From NCBI RefSeq assembly GCF_047948215.1, contig NC_134455.1, positions 303,384,147 through 303,448,146 on the forward strand: 64,000 bases of DNA, in the 5' to 3' direction. Below the pieces are notes generated by a model. It saw nothing but the letters and a program-made list of their open reading frames with translations, was not told the DNA's origin and ran no database searches. The translations under genes and the position numbers were made by a program. Positions 10,881 to 22,510 of the stretch are shown piece after piece. Each line of letters opens with the position of its first letter. The stretch's first letter is position 1. This stretch comes from Lycorma delicatula. Taxonomy: Eukaryota; Arthropoda; Insecta; Hemiptera; Fulgoridae.

Positions 10881-12399
10881 AAAAACATAAAAGTTATTAA
10901 GACAAGAAAAATAATAACTAAATAAAATTATAACCAAAGAATTTCACAGGATCAGTTAAGATGCATCAAACGTGGGAAGGATGAAAGTGTTCATTAATCT
11001 GTGGATATCTTTAGGCTACAAAACAATCCTCAGAACAATTTTTTCAAGAATTATTTGGAAGATGTTGATAAAAATGCACGAAACGGGTTGGATTTTACCC
11101 ATCTTCGATAATAAAAATTACTGAAATCAACGAATTGAAGTTAGATCTGTGTTCGTATTTGTTTTTGGAGGGAGAAGGAAGGATTGTTACTTATTACGGA
11201 CGTAACAGCATTTGATAAAATGTACTTAAATAAGCTGTTAACATATTTTTAATTAATGTTAGACATGATAAGTAAACGAGTGGTGACGTCATTTATATTA
11301 TGGGCTCCTACAGTCTTCCAGTGTTTTGACACCAGGAATGGAATCGTTAAAAAAATAAATAAATCCTTCCTATCCTTTACTAATGCTTCTTAGCAACTAC
11401 CCAACGGTTGTCATATTTTATTCGTTAATCGCGTATTTTGTTGTCAAATTTCACTTCATTTTTGAAATTCAATTTAAAAAAAAAAATTGAAGAAAGACTA
11501 AAGAAAAACATTTTTCTTAATTTTGTTTAACGTAACGTGTGTAAAATCGATTATGTTTGATAAGTAGTTAAAAAATATATTTTTTATGGTATTGTAGCAA
11601 TACTTCAAAAAGGTAAAGTACTTGAAAAAATAATTGAAAATACTTTAAAATTAAAAAGTATCAGCAATGAAATGAAAAAAATAAATGCTTAAAGATTAAC
11701 ATAATATGTTTTGGGAATAAAAAAAGATTATTATCCACTTTTGCTTTTATTTTGAAGCGATTTATTAAGCTTCAGACAGTTTTTGTATTGAAAAACATAC
11801 AATTCGATAGTACTCGTAGTATCAGCCCTGAAGGAATAATAATTAAAAAAGCGTCATCCGTGTCTGATAATGGTGATCGTGAATTGAGTAAAATATAAAT
11901 TCCGTTACTTTGCATAATTTTATTCCTTTTTTAAGAATTGTCTAAGCGACTTTAGTGTTAATTTATTGCGCATAAAAAAAAAAATCATGCTTAATTATCA
12001 ACCTTTACACTTTTCTACGCCACGTAGAATGTATATTATTACCGAATTGTCGAAATTCATAGCATAATATTGAGTTTGTTATAATATCCTCAGTTCGCAT
12101 ACAATCTGATTACAACTTTTCGGTTATCTGTCGGAATTTTATTTTTAATATTTTTGTTGCTTTTAAAATTCTTACAATATAAGCAGCCTTATTTTAAATT
12201 CATTTCTTATTTTATTTTTAGAGTTCTATATTTTTCGTAGAAATTTTAAACGATTCATCTAACACTTTCGTTTTCGTATAATTATAATAAAACGATTTCA
12301 TAATTTTTATTTTTTATATATTTAATTAAACGTATGTAGTGTTTGTTTTAACTTTTATTGTGAGTGATTCATTAATTTTGTGACGATAGTGTATACAAA
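10881..12399. other. Unassigned AT-rich stretch
   Basis: No open frame, RNA gene or inverted repeat of note. Only homopolymer runs and short AT repeats are visible. Confidence 0.5.
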
Positions 12400-12627
12400 A
12401 TGAATCGTAGTTATAATACGATTTATCTCAACGTTAAATATTTACATTTGGGTGCGTAACTTTTTTTCAACTTTATTCTTTTCTAAATTTTATTTATTTA
12501 TAAAATTTATTTAAAAAAAAATTATTTGTTTGTCTTTGCAGTTTATGTAAATGCAGTTCCTTACATAAAACGTTGCACTTCGGAAGAGATATCTTTATTT
12601 TGCGATATATTTCTGATTCTCGTTAAG
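12400..12627 (+). CDS. Possible two-exon start of a takeout/JHBP-like protein (relic or gene)
   Basis: Exon 1 (12400-12451) starts with ATG and ends at a donor (G then gtgcgt). The 90-base AT-rich intron ends in ttgtctttgcag at 12541. Exon 2 (12542-12627) ends AAG then gtgaac. Joined, they give 46 residues in one open frame: MNRSYNTIYLNVKYLHL, then VYVNAVPYIKRC, then TSEEISLFCDIFLILVK. A short leader followed by PYI+RC and a second Cys nine residues later recalls the mature N-terminus of takeout/juvenile-hormone-binding-protein family members, which are secreted lipid-ligand carriers. The family usually shows P.YI..C...DP.LN.C. The leader is weakly hydrophobic, the DPxLNxC part is not conserved, and no later exons were found. 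It may be a decayed duplicate or a coincidence. Confidence 0.25.
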
Positions 12628-13864
12628 GTGAACATGAAATATTTTCATAATTTGCAGTCAGATGTTACCTACGTATAGTTTTTTTGTTTTTTTTTTCAGC
12701 CGTTGGTTAACTGTGAAGAGTAGGTTAATATCGTCCCTTTTTAAGAAATTTTGTACGCGACCAATTTAAAATTTTTTTAAGTATAGTACTTCAGTAATCT
12801 ACCAGAAGTTTATACTGGCCTTTTATTTCTATAGTTTTCTGTTTATTAATTTGTACGCAGATCGAGTAATTGTGTAATTGATCGCGTATTTATTTCGGAA
12901 TTCCAGCACGTTCACAATTGTTATTGTTTTAAATAACCATCGCTGTAATGTTGACTTACGTCCTGCTTAAACTAATAAAATATTTCTAATTTTATTTTAT
13001 GTCAGCACAGAACGAAAAAAAATAGTTTGCTGTTAATAGTTTCTATTTCCCTTAATATATATAATTAGTTACCGTTTATTCAAATTTCTATACTTTGTAT
13101 ACCTTTTATTAAAGTCATAATAGAGCTGAGTTTAACTGAAATAAGCATAAACGAAAGGACTTTGCCTTAGTTGGTTATAGTATTTTTAAACGTCTTCTGA
13201 TAGTTAGCGCAACCTCACCGAAAAAATAGCCGATTCTATTTTCTGAAATCATCAAACTTTTTCATTATTCACGCAATTATAATTCTGTATAACCTGTTTA
13301 ATTATCCATTTATATGTATTTAAATTAATGTATTACAAATCATTATTATGTAATTGTAACAAAACAGGATTTGGAATGGTAACAGTTTACTGATACGCCG
13401 TGACGCAGTGGTATTACGTTACTTTCCAGTGTATCTTTTTATTCTCTTTTAATTTAATTGCTTGTATTATAGACAAACGTATGTTTTAAGCTCGTAAAAA
13501 AATCTAAACTGTCAACATCAAGATAAATCGCGCCAAAAAAAACAAGAAATCTTTTTTAAAGATTATATCGTTTGAATAAATTAAAAGATTCAGCTGTGTG
13601 ATACGTCAATTTGCTGAATCGTTTTAGTAGAAATTTATTGACCTATAATTACTTCAAAATTGATTTCTACTTCATAATCAAAGATTTTTTCACTTCTCTT
13701 GATGGATTTTTAAAAATAATTTGTGATTATTACTGGTCTTTCGCTTGTAATTTATATTTAAATTTAAGAAAATTACATAACAATTTCATGGGTGTGTTTA
13801 TTCAGTGGAATTATATGTTAACATCTACTTTTATTTTTTTAAATTATGATGATTAATATATTGC
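12628..13864. other. Unassigned AT-rich stretch
   Basis: I looked for continuation exons of the 12.4-kb candidate and found none convincing. The open frame at 13611-13856 is Phe/Asn/Tyr-rich translation of AT-rich DNA with no domain. Confidence 0.5.
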
Positions 13865-14723
13865 CAGTGGCGGAACGTAGCTAAAATTAGTGGGAGTGCT
13901 GCTCCAGAAAACTTTTTTTGGGCCTTTTCAAGGCCATCGTTAAAGCTTTCTGTAAAATAAAAGAACCGAAAAAAATTAATCAAATAGAATAGCTGGAAGC
14001 AGGATAGTAATCTAATTCCACACTTTATCACATTCAAGAATGTGGTACACGGTTTTTAAGCACATTTTGCGTAAATAAATAATAAAATGATAAAATAATA
14101 AAATAATAACAGAATAAATAATAAAATGTCAATACAAATAATATTTTTTAGTATTATTAGATAATTTAATACACAGAAACAAATAGGTAATTAGTTTTTA
14201 CTAATTACCTTCTTTTTCGCCCTTCAAGCGTGTTTTTGAACAGATTTGGCAATCAAAGACCCTTGCTTTCTGCCATATTCTGATTACTATTGAAAAAACA
14301 ACTAAACCACTTCCATATTCCTTCCACCGACTAAACTAGAAAAGGGAACGAACAAGGAACGTTCCATACATACGTGGCGTATAAAAAAACTACCTTCCAC
14401 CAGCACGCTAGGATCAGCACTGCGGGAGCGACAGTGCTCTCTCTCCATTGCAGCTTCGCGTGCAGCTTCCTATATACGCATGCGCACAACAGCCAACCAC
14501 TACGCCGCTGGAACTGTGAAGCGTACAGTTCCATACAAAGAATTTTGTATCTTTTTCATAAACCGGGGGATGGCTACTGACATTAAGCTGTAGGATTATA
14601 TATTGTAAAAATATAAAGAAAGAATTAAAGAAAAAAGGACTCATTATATTAAATGTTATCGAAAATATCAAGTGGAAAAGGGAGTGCTGCAGTTCCACAG
14701 TGCCTATACGCGAGCCACCACTG
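13865..14723. mobile_element. Non-autonomous hAT-like element
   Basis: The left end is CAGTGGCGGAACG, and the right end in reverse complement is CAGTGGTGGCTCG; CAGTGGYGG is a classic hAT terminus. Subterminal gggagtgctgc blocks occur near both ends. The 8-bp flanks are TATATTGC on the left and TATTTTGT on the right. They agree at 6 of 8 positions, as expected for an aged 8-bp target-site duplication. Internal open frames on both strands (14331-14698) are short and lack hAT transposase motifs, so movement would have depended on a transposase in trans. Confidence 0.75.
14185..14210. repeat. Perfect 11-bp hairpin inside the hAT element
   Basis: AGGTAATTAGT, a TTTT loop, then the exact reverse complement. 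Confidence 0.9.
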
Positions 14724-16261
14724 TATTTTGTTAAACAACGATCAATTTTTAAGTCAATTTGTTTAACATTTACATTTTATTTTACCATGTAATGTATCAA
14801 AATCATTATGCGATATCTAATTACGTAATTATTATCTTTAAAATAAAATTGTAAATATTTGTTGCCAATTACAGTTATGATGCTTGGGGTTTGTTTTTCG
14901 AATGGTAGTAGAGGGAAATTAATTATAAAATTTTCATCAATTTATCAGAAAATTATATTCTAAAATGCGTATATGTGTTTTCATTTTTTTTTAATGCAGA
15001 CTGTAGCCTACCCTACAAAGAAATTGTGTTCAGTTTAATTTTTTTAATTACTATAATTTATGAATAATGATTTGTTTATCGTTTTAGTTCCTAAGAAAAT
15101 GGAATATTTTTTCACCGAAAAAAAAATTTGAAAGCGAGATAAGATTTGGTTCGTAATTTATTTTTAGGAAGAAGTTTTTTTACGCCGATATTGACGTTGA
15201 TTGGTTTTTTAAGATTTTTTTACGTCTATAATATAAAATGGTCAGCAGATGTTAGAATTATTTTCTATTCTGTTAATTTTTTCTCTTTTTCTTCTAAGTC
15301 GAAAATGAACTTATTTGGGTTGTATCAGTTTTCCAGTTTTGTTAAAAATTACTGGTCCTGAATTTTGTTACCTGCACTAATTATAAAATATAAAAATTTC
15401 TTTACTTATTGATCAGGTTATGGCAACTAAAGCTACAGAATTTATTTACGGATACCGTATATTTTCGGTTAATAGTAAAACTGATGTTAAGCAGATTACA
15501 AGCGCTTACCAGATTTTTTCAAAAGAGCGCTTGCATTTCGGTAAATTTTTTAATAGTACTTAACGCAAGTTTAATCTAAAGTCAAAGTTATCGAAAGCCA
15601 AACTTCTCTAAACTGTAAAACTCTTCAATTTGAAAATAAAGTAAAACTGAATAAAATGAAGTTTTATAAATTATACGTATTATAATCGTATAATCTATAG
15701 CATATTATGCGTGTTGGTGGGGGGGTGGCGAAGTATGTATGTTTTATTTATTGCATGTTTATAAATACAGTATATACAATATATATAAAATCAGTATGCA
15801 TACATACACACACACACTTTACATTTTATAGTCGAACTAAATATAAATATATTAACAAAAACTAAGTTTTTTTTTGTTCATGTAATACATTTTTAATTTA
15901 TTAAATCGTATTCAGATTTACATTAATATATTTGAAAATCAATATGAAGAAGACCTAATTTAAAATAAGTTGCAGGAAATTCTTAAAAAACTTTATTAAA
16001 GTGAAATTCTTAAAGCTTTGAAAAACCGAACCAACTTAGATAACTGCACTATAATTTTTAAAAAAATTCATCTGCACACCACATGACATCCTTGTACGCC
16101 TATTAAATTGCATATACTTTTTTTTGTAAAATGAAAAGTGCTTAAACTTTTATTTCATTAATAACTTCTGATATTTTTCCATATTTTTTTTATTGTAAAA
16201 CTTTTTAACAATCTGAAGTTAATGATTATTAATAAATCAATATACTTAAATTAAAAAAAAA
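14724..16261. other. Unassigned AT-rich stretch
   Basis: A short G run lies near 15717-15724, and a TATA/CATA and CACA-rich patch near 15765-15822. The open frame at 15146-15361 is hydrophobic low-complexity sequence without a recognisable domain. Confidence 0.5.
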
Positions 16262-16620
16262 GTTAAAAAAAGGAGATGAAACCATTAACTAAAGATGTCA
16301 TTAAAAAGGAGATTAATTTCTTTATTAATCTTTTATTTGGCTATAACTCTGGAACCAATGAAACTAGGTATCACTTAATATATCTTTGAAAAGCTCTCAA
16401 TGAGGACATTACTGCAGCTAAGAAAAAGTTCAAAATCCCCAAAAATTGGATTTTGAGCTTTTTTGGACACTTTTGATACAGTTGATTGCAGTCAAAAGGG
16501 GAGGTGCACAGCTAGATGTAACAACAGTCCTAAATCCAAAATTTCAACATCCTACGGCTAATTGTTTTTAACTTACGCGAGATACGTACGTATGTACATA
16601 CATCCCTACGTACATACATA
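16262..16620 (-). repeat. Dispersed repeat copy 2 (partner at 3.34-3.80 kb)
   Basis: The reverse complement matches the 3.34-3.80 kb copy. On the + strand one reads TTTGGCTATAACTCTGGAAC, CTCTCAATGAGG, ACTGCAGCTAAGAAAAAGTT, CAAAATCC..AAA..TTGG and AACAGTCCTAAATCC. The inverted orientation relative to the first copy indicates independent insertion rather than local duplication. A GTACGTATGTACATACAT patch follows at about 16586-16620. Confidence 0.7.
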
Positions 16621-16639
16621 TTTATGTACTCTTGGAGTA

Positions 16640-17390
16640 TGGGAATTTAGGGAGCCGATATTGGGACATTAAAGTAAGCAAATAAGTTTCTATAAATTTA
16701 CGTCCAGAATTTTTCTAGTTTGTGGAATAATTCTCCATGATTTGTGTTCAAGAGTAAAACGAAGCCATACTTGAAATTCATTCGACCTGATTAATGGGAA
16801 AGATTATGTGATTTCCCATGCTTTTTGACCTGAAAAATTTAATAAATCAGATCTTTCTATCTAAATATTTATCACTGTATATAACACCATTGTTACATTA
16901 GGCTATAAGCTATAACAATTTAATACTAAGCAATGTTGATGTCAGAAAAGAAAAAAAACACCTGTATTTGTAGAATCATATGTAGATTTATCCTTTTTAA
17001 AGTCTGATAACATATACATTTTGTTAAAAAACAATACATACAATAAATATACTACATTAATATAAAATTATATAATATATATTTAATAGTAATAGTAATT
17101 AAATTTTAGTATTTTAATTATATATTGTATTTATACATATATTCATTTTTCTCGTTTGTTTTTGAGTAATTTTATTCTATTTGTAATAATTTATTTAAAA
17201 AAATTGCTTTAAAATATTTCTGTCATATCTCTTTGATTTAAATATCAAATTTCTAAAAGTTTATTTATTTTTAATTGATTTTATTTACATCGATTTTCTC
17301 CGCGAATAAACTTCCTTATATTTTGTTTAAGTCGTTTATTTGTTTATTGGCTATTTAACACACTAAATCTACCCCAAATCTAGAAAAATT
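16640..17390. other. AT-rich stretch with a faint palindrome-arm relic
   Basis: At about 16790-16870, GTGATTTCCCATGC, TTTTTGACCTGAAAAATTTA and ATAAATCAGATC resemble the left arm of the 54.5-kb palindrome (GTGATTTCGTATGG, TTTTTGACCTGAAAAATCGA). The rest is featureless AT-rich DNA. Confidence 0.4.
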
Positions 17391-17394
17391 TATT

Positions 17395-17640
17395 TATTTT
17401 TTTGCTATATTACTGTCTCGAAAACTACCCGAGATACAGTTTTTTGGACTGCTGTTATTTCGCTGGTTAAAAAATTTTAAAACCAACAACTTTTCTGTGT
17501 AATTTTTGTTTCAAGTATTTCGAAATTATCTTATTTTTCATTGGAGAAGAAGTCCAAGCAAAATTTTACGCTTACCACAACTTGAAAACAAAGCGTCTGT
17601 AACTTAAAAAAGAAATGGCCAGTAACATTTTTATTTTATT
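17395..17640. repeat. Diverged copy of a palindrome arm
   Basis: It contains a GTCTCGAAAACTACCCGAGATACAG-like block, a GTCCAAGCAAAATTTTACGC block and a GCGTCTGTAACTT block. These are in the order seen in the right arm at 55.9-56.1 kb (TCTCAAAGACTACTAAAGAT, TCCGAGCAAAATCTTTCACT, CCGTAACTCG). It is strongly diverged and non-coding. Confidence 0.4.
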
Positions 17641-18029
17641 TTTAGGGATATTCCTTATGCGGTTTTCACTCTTCGATTAAAATGTTGTTCTTTGTATTTT
17701 TTTCATTATTATCATCGTTGTAACCAGCAATAAGTCGCGGAATCCTGATGATGATTCATCGATTTGATGATTCAGTATTATGATAAATAATGATTAATTT
17801 TGGATAAATTTTTTTTTATGGATCATTTGTAAGATTTTATATATCTTATGGTTAAGTAGGGAAATGAAATGGTAATAAAATTATTATTAGTATATATTAG
17901 AATATATATAATATCACATGAAAAAACTAATTTGTTGAATCCAGTTCGTTCAGTTTATTATTATTATTTATTTTTTTAATAATAAACAAGCTTGAAACGT
18001 TTATGTTAAAATATGATCTGAAAATTTGT

Positions 18030-18118
18030 ATTGTGTAAAAAATACCAAGTCTGATCGGGATTCGAAAAAGTACCGTGTGAATGATAGGCTGAAAGACGGT
18101 ACCACCACCTCGCTATGC
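18030..18118 (-). mobile_element. tRNA-derived SINE copy 2, decayed
   Basis: The reverse complement shows GCGAGGTGGTGGTACCG (A-box-like) and TTTTCGAATCCCGATCAG (B-box-like), with a TTGGTATTTTTTACAC body start. This matches the layout of the 9.52-kb SINE. The central part has drifted and no tail is clear. Confidence 0.5.
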
Positions 18119-19831
18119 AGATCGACAAACAATAACGTGGAAATAATGTTCAGATTTCTTCGTATAATTTTACAAAAAGTTATAAATTAAAAGTTTATAT
18201 AAATGAAATAGGCTTTTATTATTTTCATGCCTCTTGTAGCTTACTTAATTTTAATCAGTGATTCCTGATTAGCCGGATTTATTACTAATATTATGCTTTC
18301 TATTATAATTTTTTTTCAAGTTAATTTGTAATTACAGAATAAGTTAAATGACCTTCTTAAATTTGTTTTGTAAATTACACTGAACTGATGTTATTAGCCG
18401 TGGTAACTTATTTAAGATTTGACTTTGCTTGAAACTTAAATATTATTTTAAAGTGTTGTAAGACATTTTATAATTTGCATTTACGTTATATTTTATATTT
18501 GATAGTAAAAATTTCGAATCCTTTTTTTGTTTAATTGTTAAACATAGTTTTTTTACATTTTTATTAAATTATGCCATTTCTTAATAGTATTATTGTGAAT
18601 CGAGATTTAACTGACGTCTTTATAATACGTAGTATTTTAAAATATTACTATGTTAGTTATTTAAATTAATTATTAACACATACACCTCTTTTTTTCTTGA
18701 AGAAATCTTTCCAACAAATATCTAGCCTATTTGTCACATTACTCCTTTCATGGTAATAAATATATTATGTTTAATATTAATAGGTTATACATTATTTTCC
18801 TAATTTTTACTCTACCTGAGAAGAAAATTCAGAATCCATTTTCCCGTTATTTGTATATTTTAGTAGAATTTTATCCATTCTTTTTTACAAAAAAAAAAAA
18901 AACTACTTTAGTGATAACACCTTCTAAATAATATTTTCTTAATTACAGTTTCGAAGTTGAAATAATAATCACTCACAAATTAAATTCAACTTATTCTCCA
19001 GACAGTCTGCCATTCAGTCACATCACGCTCAAATAAGTATACTAGAACCAAGGACGTTAGATTTATGTGCTCGACTAGCCAAGGCCAAGTTGACCGGAAT
19101 CGGGGAGGTGATTTTTATTTCTTGTTATATTAATAACACGTTTTAATATTATTTCTGCCAGAAGAAATTCAGATTATTTATTTATCGTAATCGAAAAATC
19201 ACGATTTATTTGCCGATTTATATATGTTATCAATCGTTATTTAATCTTCATATTTTTCATTTTTTTCGAAATTACTTATCGATAAAATTATAAATAAAAA
19301 TTAATAATTTAGGAGCATTAATTAATTAATTTTATTACAAAATGTTTTGAAAACAAATTTCCTACCAGTTCATGTTTTCAACTTCAATAATGATTTAATT
19401 CCAACACGCCAAATAAAATAGTTATAGGTTTTGCCGCATGGATTAATGATAAGATATCTAAAAATTGCTTATTAAGACAGCAAAAACTATTTTAAAACAT
19501 TTTTAATTAGTTATATCTGTATTTTACATATATCTTTATGTCAGAATTTTCAGTTAAGAAATACGTAATTTCTTAACGAGCTGTCTGATTTTATTTGCCT
19601 TATAGCTTTTCTTACTCGGCTACTTCAGTAAACAATTTGCATTACCTGCTGTTCCGGGTGCCAGTTCTTCCTTAATACCCAAAAAAGTGTTCTCTTCTTA
19701 AAATTCACAAAGTTTATTAAACTTTGAGAAAGATTTTAAACATAGATTTTAATAGATAGCTACATTATATTGAGAAAATAACTTAAACTGAGAGTGTGTT
19801 ACATATTTCTTGTAAATAAATTGACAATTAG
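18119..19831. other. Unassigned AT-rich stretch
   Basis: It contains a 10-bp hairpin at 19553-19577 and a slightly GC-richer patch near 19000-19115, in which I could not read a gene. The open frame at 18731-18931 ends in a poly-A-derived Lys run and is not credible. Confidence 0.5.
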
Positions 19832-20761
19832 TATAATCTACCTTACCAGCACGTTGATACGTTTTCTAGATCTGTCGGCTTACTTGGAAGCCATCATCAG
19901 GAGTTAAAATTAATTCAAATTAATTAAAGTCAAAGTTTAAAAATCATAGTTAAAATTTGAAAATAGTCATGACCGGGACGGTCCTACTAGTACTGTATAC
20001 ATGGAGACATGCATGCATGCGTACATGCATACTACTAGTATACAGTATACTAGTAGGACAGGGACAATCATGACTGTTTTTAATAAGTTTGTTTTTTTTT
20101 ATTTTACTTTTAATTTTTGGTTCTGTATTCGATTTTATTATCCGAGTAGGGAGCCTTTCACACTCCCTATCGGAATTTTTTAAATTTTATATAGTTTATT
20201 TTTTAAATAACTTTAGCTATTATTTTTTAAAGACTCCGTCTGTGATATTAGTTTTCAGTTTTATTTCACTTTTTTAATTTTTGTTTTTAACTTAGTTTTA
20301 ATTTTTTATTATATAATTTATATTAGTTTTAAGTTTTATTTAATTTTGTTATTTTAGTTTTAACCTAGTTTTAAGTTTTATGTTAGATCTTTTTTGGTTT
20401 TTAGTTTTCTTTTTAATCTTTTTGTTATCCGAGAATGGGCCCTTTACACCCATCTCGGTCTTTGTTAAATTCTATTCACTTTTGGTTTTATTTTAGATTT
20501 TATCTGTGATATTAGTTGTAAGTTTTATTCATCTTTTATATTAGCTTTATTTTCTTTCATTTTTTTATTTAAAAAATTCCGGGCGATGATAACGCGCAGG
20601 CGTTTTTCGCCCCCCCCCCCCACCAAAAAAGAGACTTTTTAAATTTTAACTATGATTTTTAAACTTTGACCTTGATGCATTAATTTTAATTCTTGATGAT
20701 GGCTTCTAAGGAAACCGAAAGATCTAGATAACGTATCAACGTGCTGGTAAGGTGGATTATA
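19832..20761. mobile_element. Foldback element with about 130-bp TIRs
   Basis: Left arm 19832-19963 and right arm 20635-20761 are reverse complements. Shared blocks include CCTTACCAGCACGTTGATAC, TCTAGATCT, GCCATCATCA and GTCAAAGTTTAAAAATCATA. The interior holds a palindrome (19981-20059) and two diverged direct copies of a roughly 300-bp unit. One copy carries CCGAGTAGGGAGCCTTTCAC and the other CCGAGAATGGGCCCTTTACA; each is followed by TCTGTGATATTAGTT. A cytosine run lies at 20611-20620. Open frames at 20001-20277 are hydrophobic low-complexity. No transposase was found, so this is a non-autonomous foldback/MITE-like element of about 930 bp. Confidence 0.8.
19981..20059. repeat. Palindrome inside the foldback element
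   Basis: GTCCTACTAGTACTGTATAC at 19981-20000 pairs with GTATACAGTATACTAGTAGG and the following AC at 20038-20059, apart from a 2-base bulge. The loop itself contains ATGCATGCATGC. Confidence 0.85.
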
Positions 20762-22030
20762 TTAATCGTTAATTAATTTATTTATTTATCATATTAGCAG
20801 TCCATGTTTGAGAAATTAATATTTCTTGTAGTGTCCATTATTTGTTAGCGATTCACATTTTAAGGCGCTGCCTATAAGAATTGCCTTACGTCTTTGTGAA
20901 TGTGTTCGAAGCTTAATAAGTTGGTTCATAATAATGGTAAAAAATCGTGTCTAGACCTGTCATATTTCACAATTACTTTTTCTTAATTCAGTATTTTTTA
21001 CGAATCAAGTTTTATAAGAGATAAATGTATTGTTTTTGTTACTAAATTTAAAAGAGCTGTGTCTGTGTTTTGATATTTCACGTATCGAAATCTGATAAAA
21101 TGGTTTCGAGCTAAAAAAATTAATGAAAAAAATTTGTTTAACAATTTCGTAAATAATAGATGTAATTTTGGTACGTGGGCTATGAGTAGACCGACAGGAA
21201 ACTCCGATTCCCATCCGGCGGCCGAGCAATAAATCAAATAATAGTGAATAAATCTACAGTATATCTCTTTTTTACAGGTTCATAATTTGATAACGTAATA
21301 ATACATTTTTTTTGTAGTTACGGCTTATAGAAAAAACATTGACTTGCAGTTACTTTTTTTTTAGGTTTATGCTACGAATTTTATTTAAGTGTTGCTTAAA
21401 AAAATTATTCAAATTAAGTAAGGTTATTGGAGTTTATGTCTTAGGTTTTTGCCCTTCCGTAACTTATTAGTCGAAGCTAACACGACCTGTGTACATTTTA
21501 TAATACCTCATTCCCCAAACTTTCGTAACTTGTCATCGATTGCAAACTTGAGTCAGACAAATGATTAGTAGTGCATTTGGATGAGGTCCATGATTATAAT
21601 TATCTTTTTGTTGCGTAAGAATTGTCTCAGCTTTTTTCCCTAGCATTGTGTATTACAACTGTTTTTTTTTTCTATTGTTAATAAATTTGTCGGAACATAC
21701 TTAAATAGTTGCGAACTTAATTGTTTGTTAATAATCGTTGTTAGTCGGTTGAAAAGGAACTTTTATACTGGATACTGTCATAGTATAGATTTTAATCTTT
21801 TCAGTTACAATTTTTACAGGTAAGTGTTGATTTTTATTCGTTTTCAATCTTATTCATTTACAAGGTGTTCTTTAATAGCTTTTTATATACAATAAAAATT
21901 TTAAACAAATTTTTATTTAAATTTTAAGTTCAGGGAAAATTTTTAAGAAATGCTATCTTTAACAAAAAAATTGGGAAGAAGAATTTACTTATTAAGAATT
22001 ATTATTAATTTAAAAAATATATTTTTCTTC
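20762..22030. other. Mostly AT-rich; GC-richer repeat-like tail near 21.2 kb
   Basis: The block at about 21165-21230 (GGCTATGAGTAGACCGACAG, TTCCCATCCGGCGGCCGAG) is GC-rich and reads open on the minus strand (20998-21237). I cannot assign the peptide to a family; it may be the end of a decayed retroelement ORF. Remaining sequence is featureless. Confidence 0.35.
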
Positions 22031-22034
22031 TTTT

Positions 22035-22510
22035 TTATGTTGTAACAGACTTCAAAAAGGAGGTTATGTATACGACCCGTATATATACTTTATTATATTT
22101 GCTCATAACATTTTTGCTATTAATCCGATTGAAATAAATCTTATTGCAATCGACGCAACTGCTTTTCACGGTGGTACCATGATGTTGAAAAAACTTTTTA
22201 GATACAAAAATACCTTCTGAAACTTGACGAAAAAGGTTTTTCGCCGTCCGGCGGGTACGTAGGGACAGTGGGAATCCTGACATTCTATATGTGTGCGTCA
22301 CGTTATTATGATGCTATATGGTCTTCTGTTGGGCATTTAATGTAAGTTTCTGCACAAGATATACAGCACCGTTAATAAATCATCAAAATCTTAAATCTTT
22401 TTCAGACCCAATATACATTACACATAATATACAGCATCGATAGGGACAATTGAAATCTTATAATTCTATATACGTGCATCACATTGCATGGTCTTGATGT
22501 CGGTTCCATT
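22035..22510. repeat. Repeat-like block with two diverged direct copies
   Basis: A unit reading GACAGTGGGAATCCTGACAT and ATTCTATATGTGTGCGTCAC (22262-22310) recurs as GACAATTGAAATCTTATAAT and TCTATATACGTGCATCACAT (22443-22490). Each is followed by ATGGTCTT. The minus-strand open frame 22035-22301 spans this block; no domain is recognisable, so I leave it as repeat-derived. Confidence 0.4.

Noticed and set aside
22035..22301. Minus-strand frame with a Cys-containing peptide as a gene
   Set aside because: It overlaps two diverged direct repeat units and has no recognisable domain.
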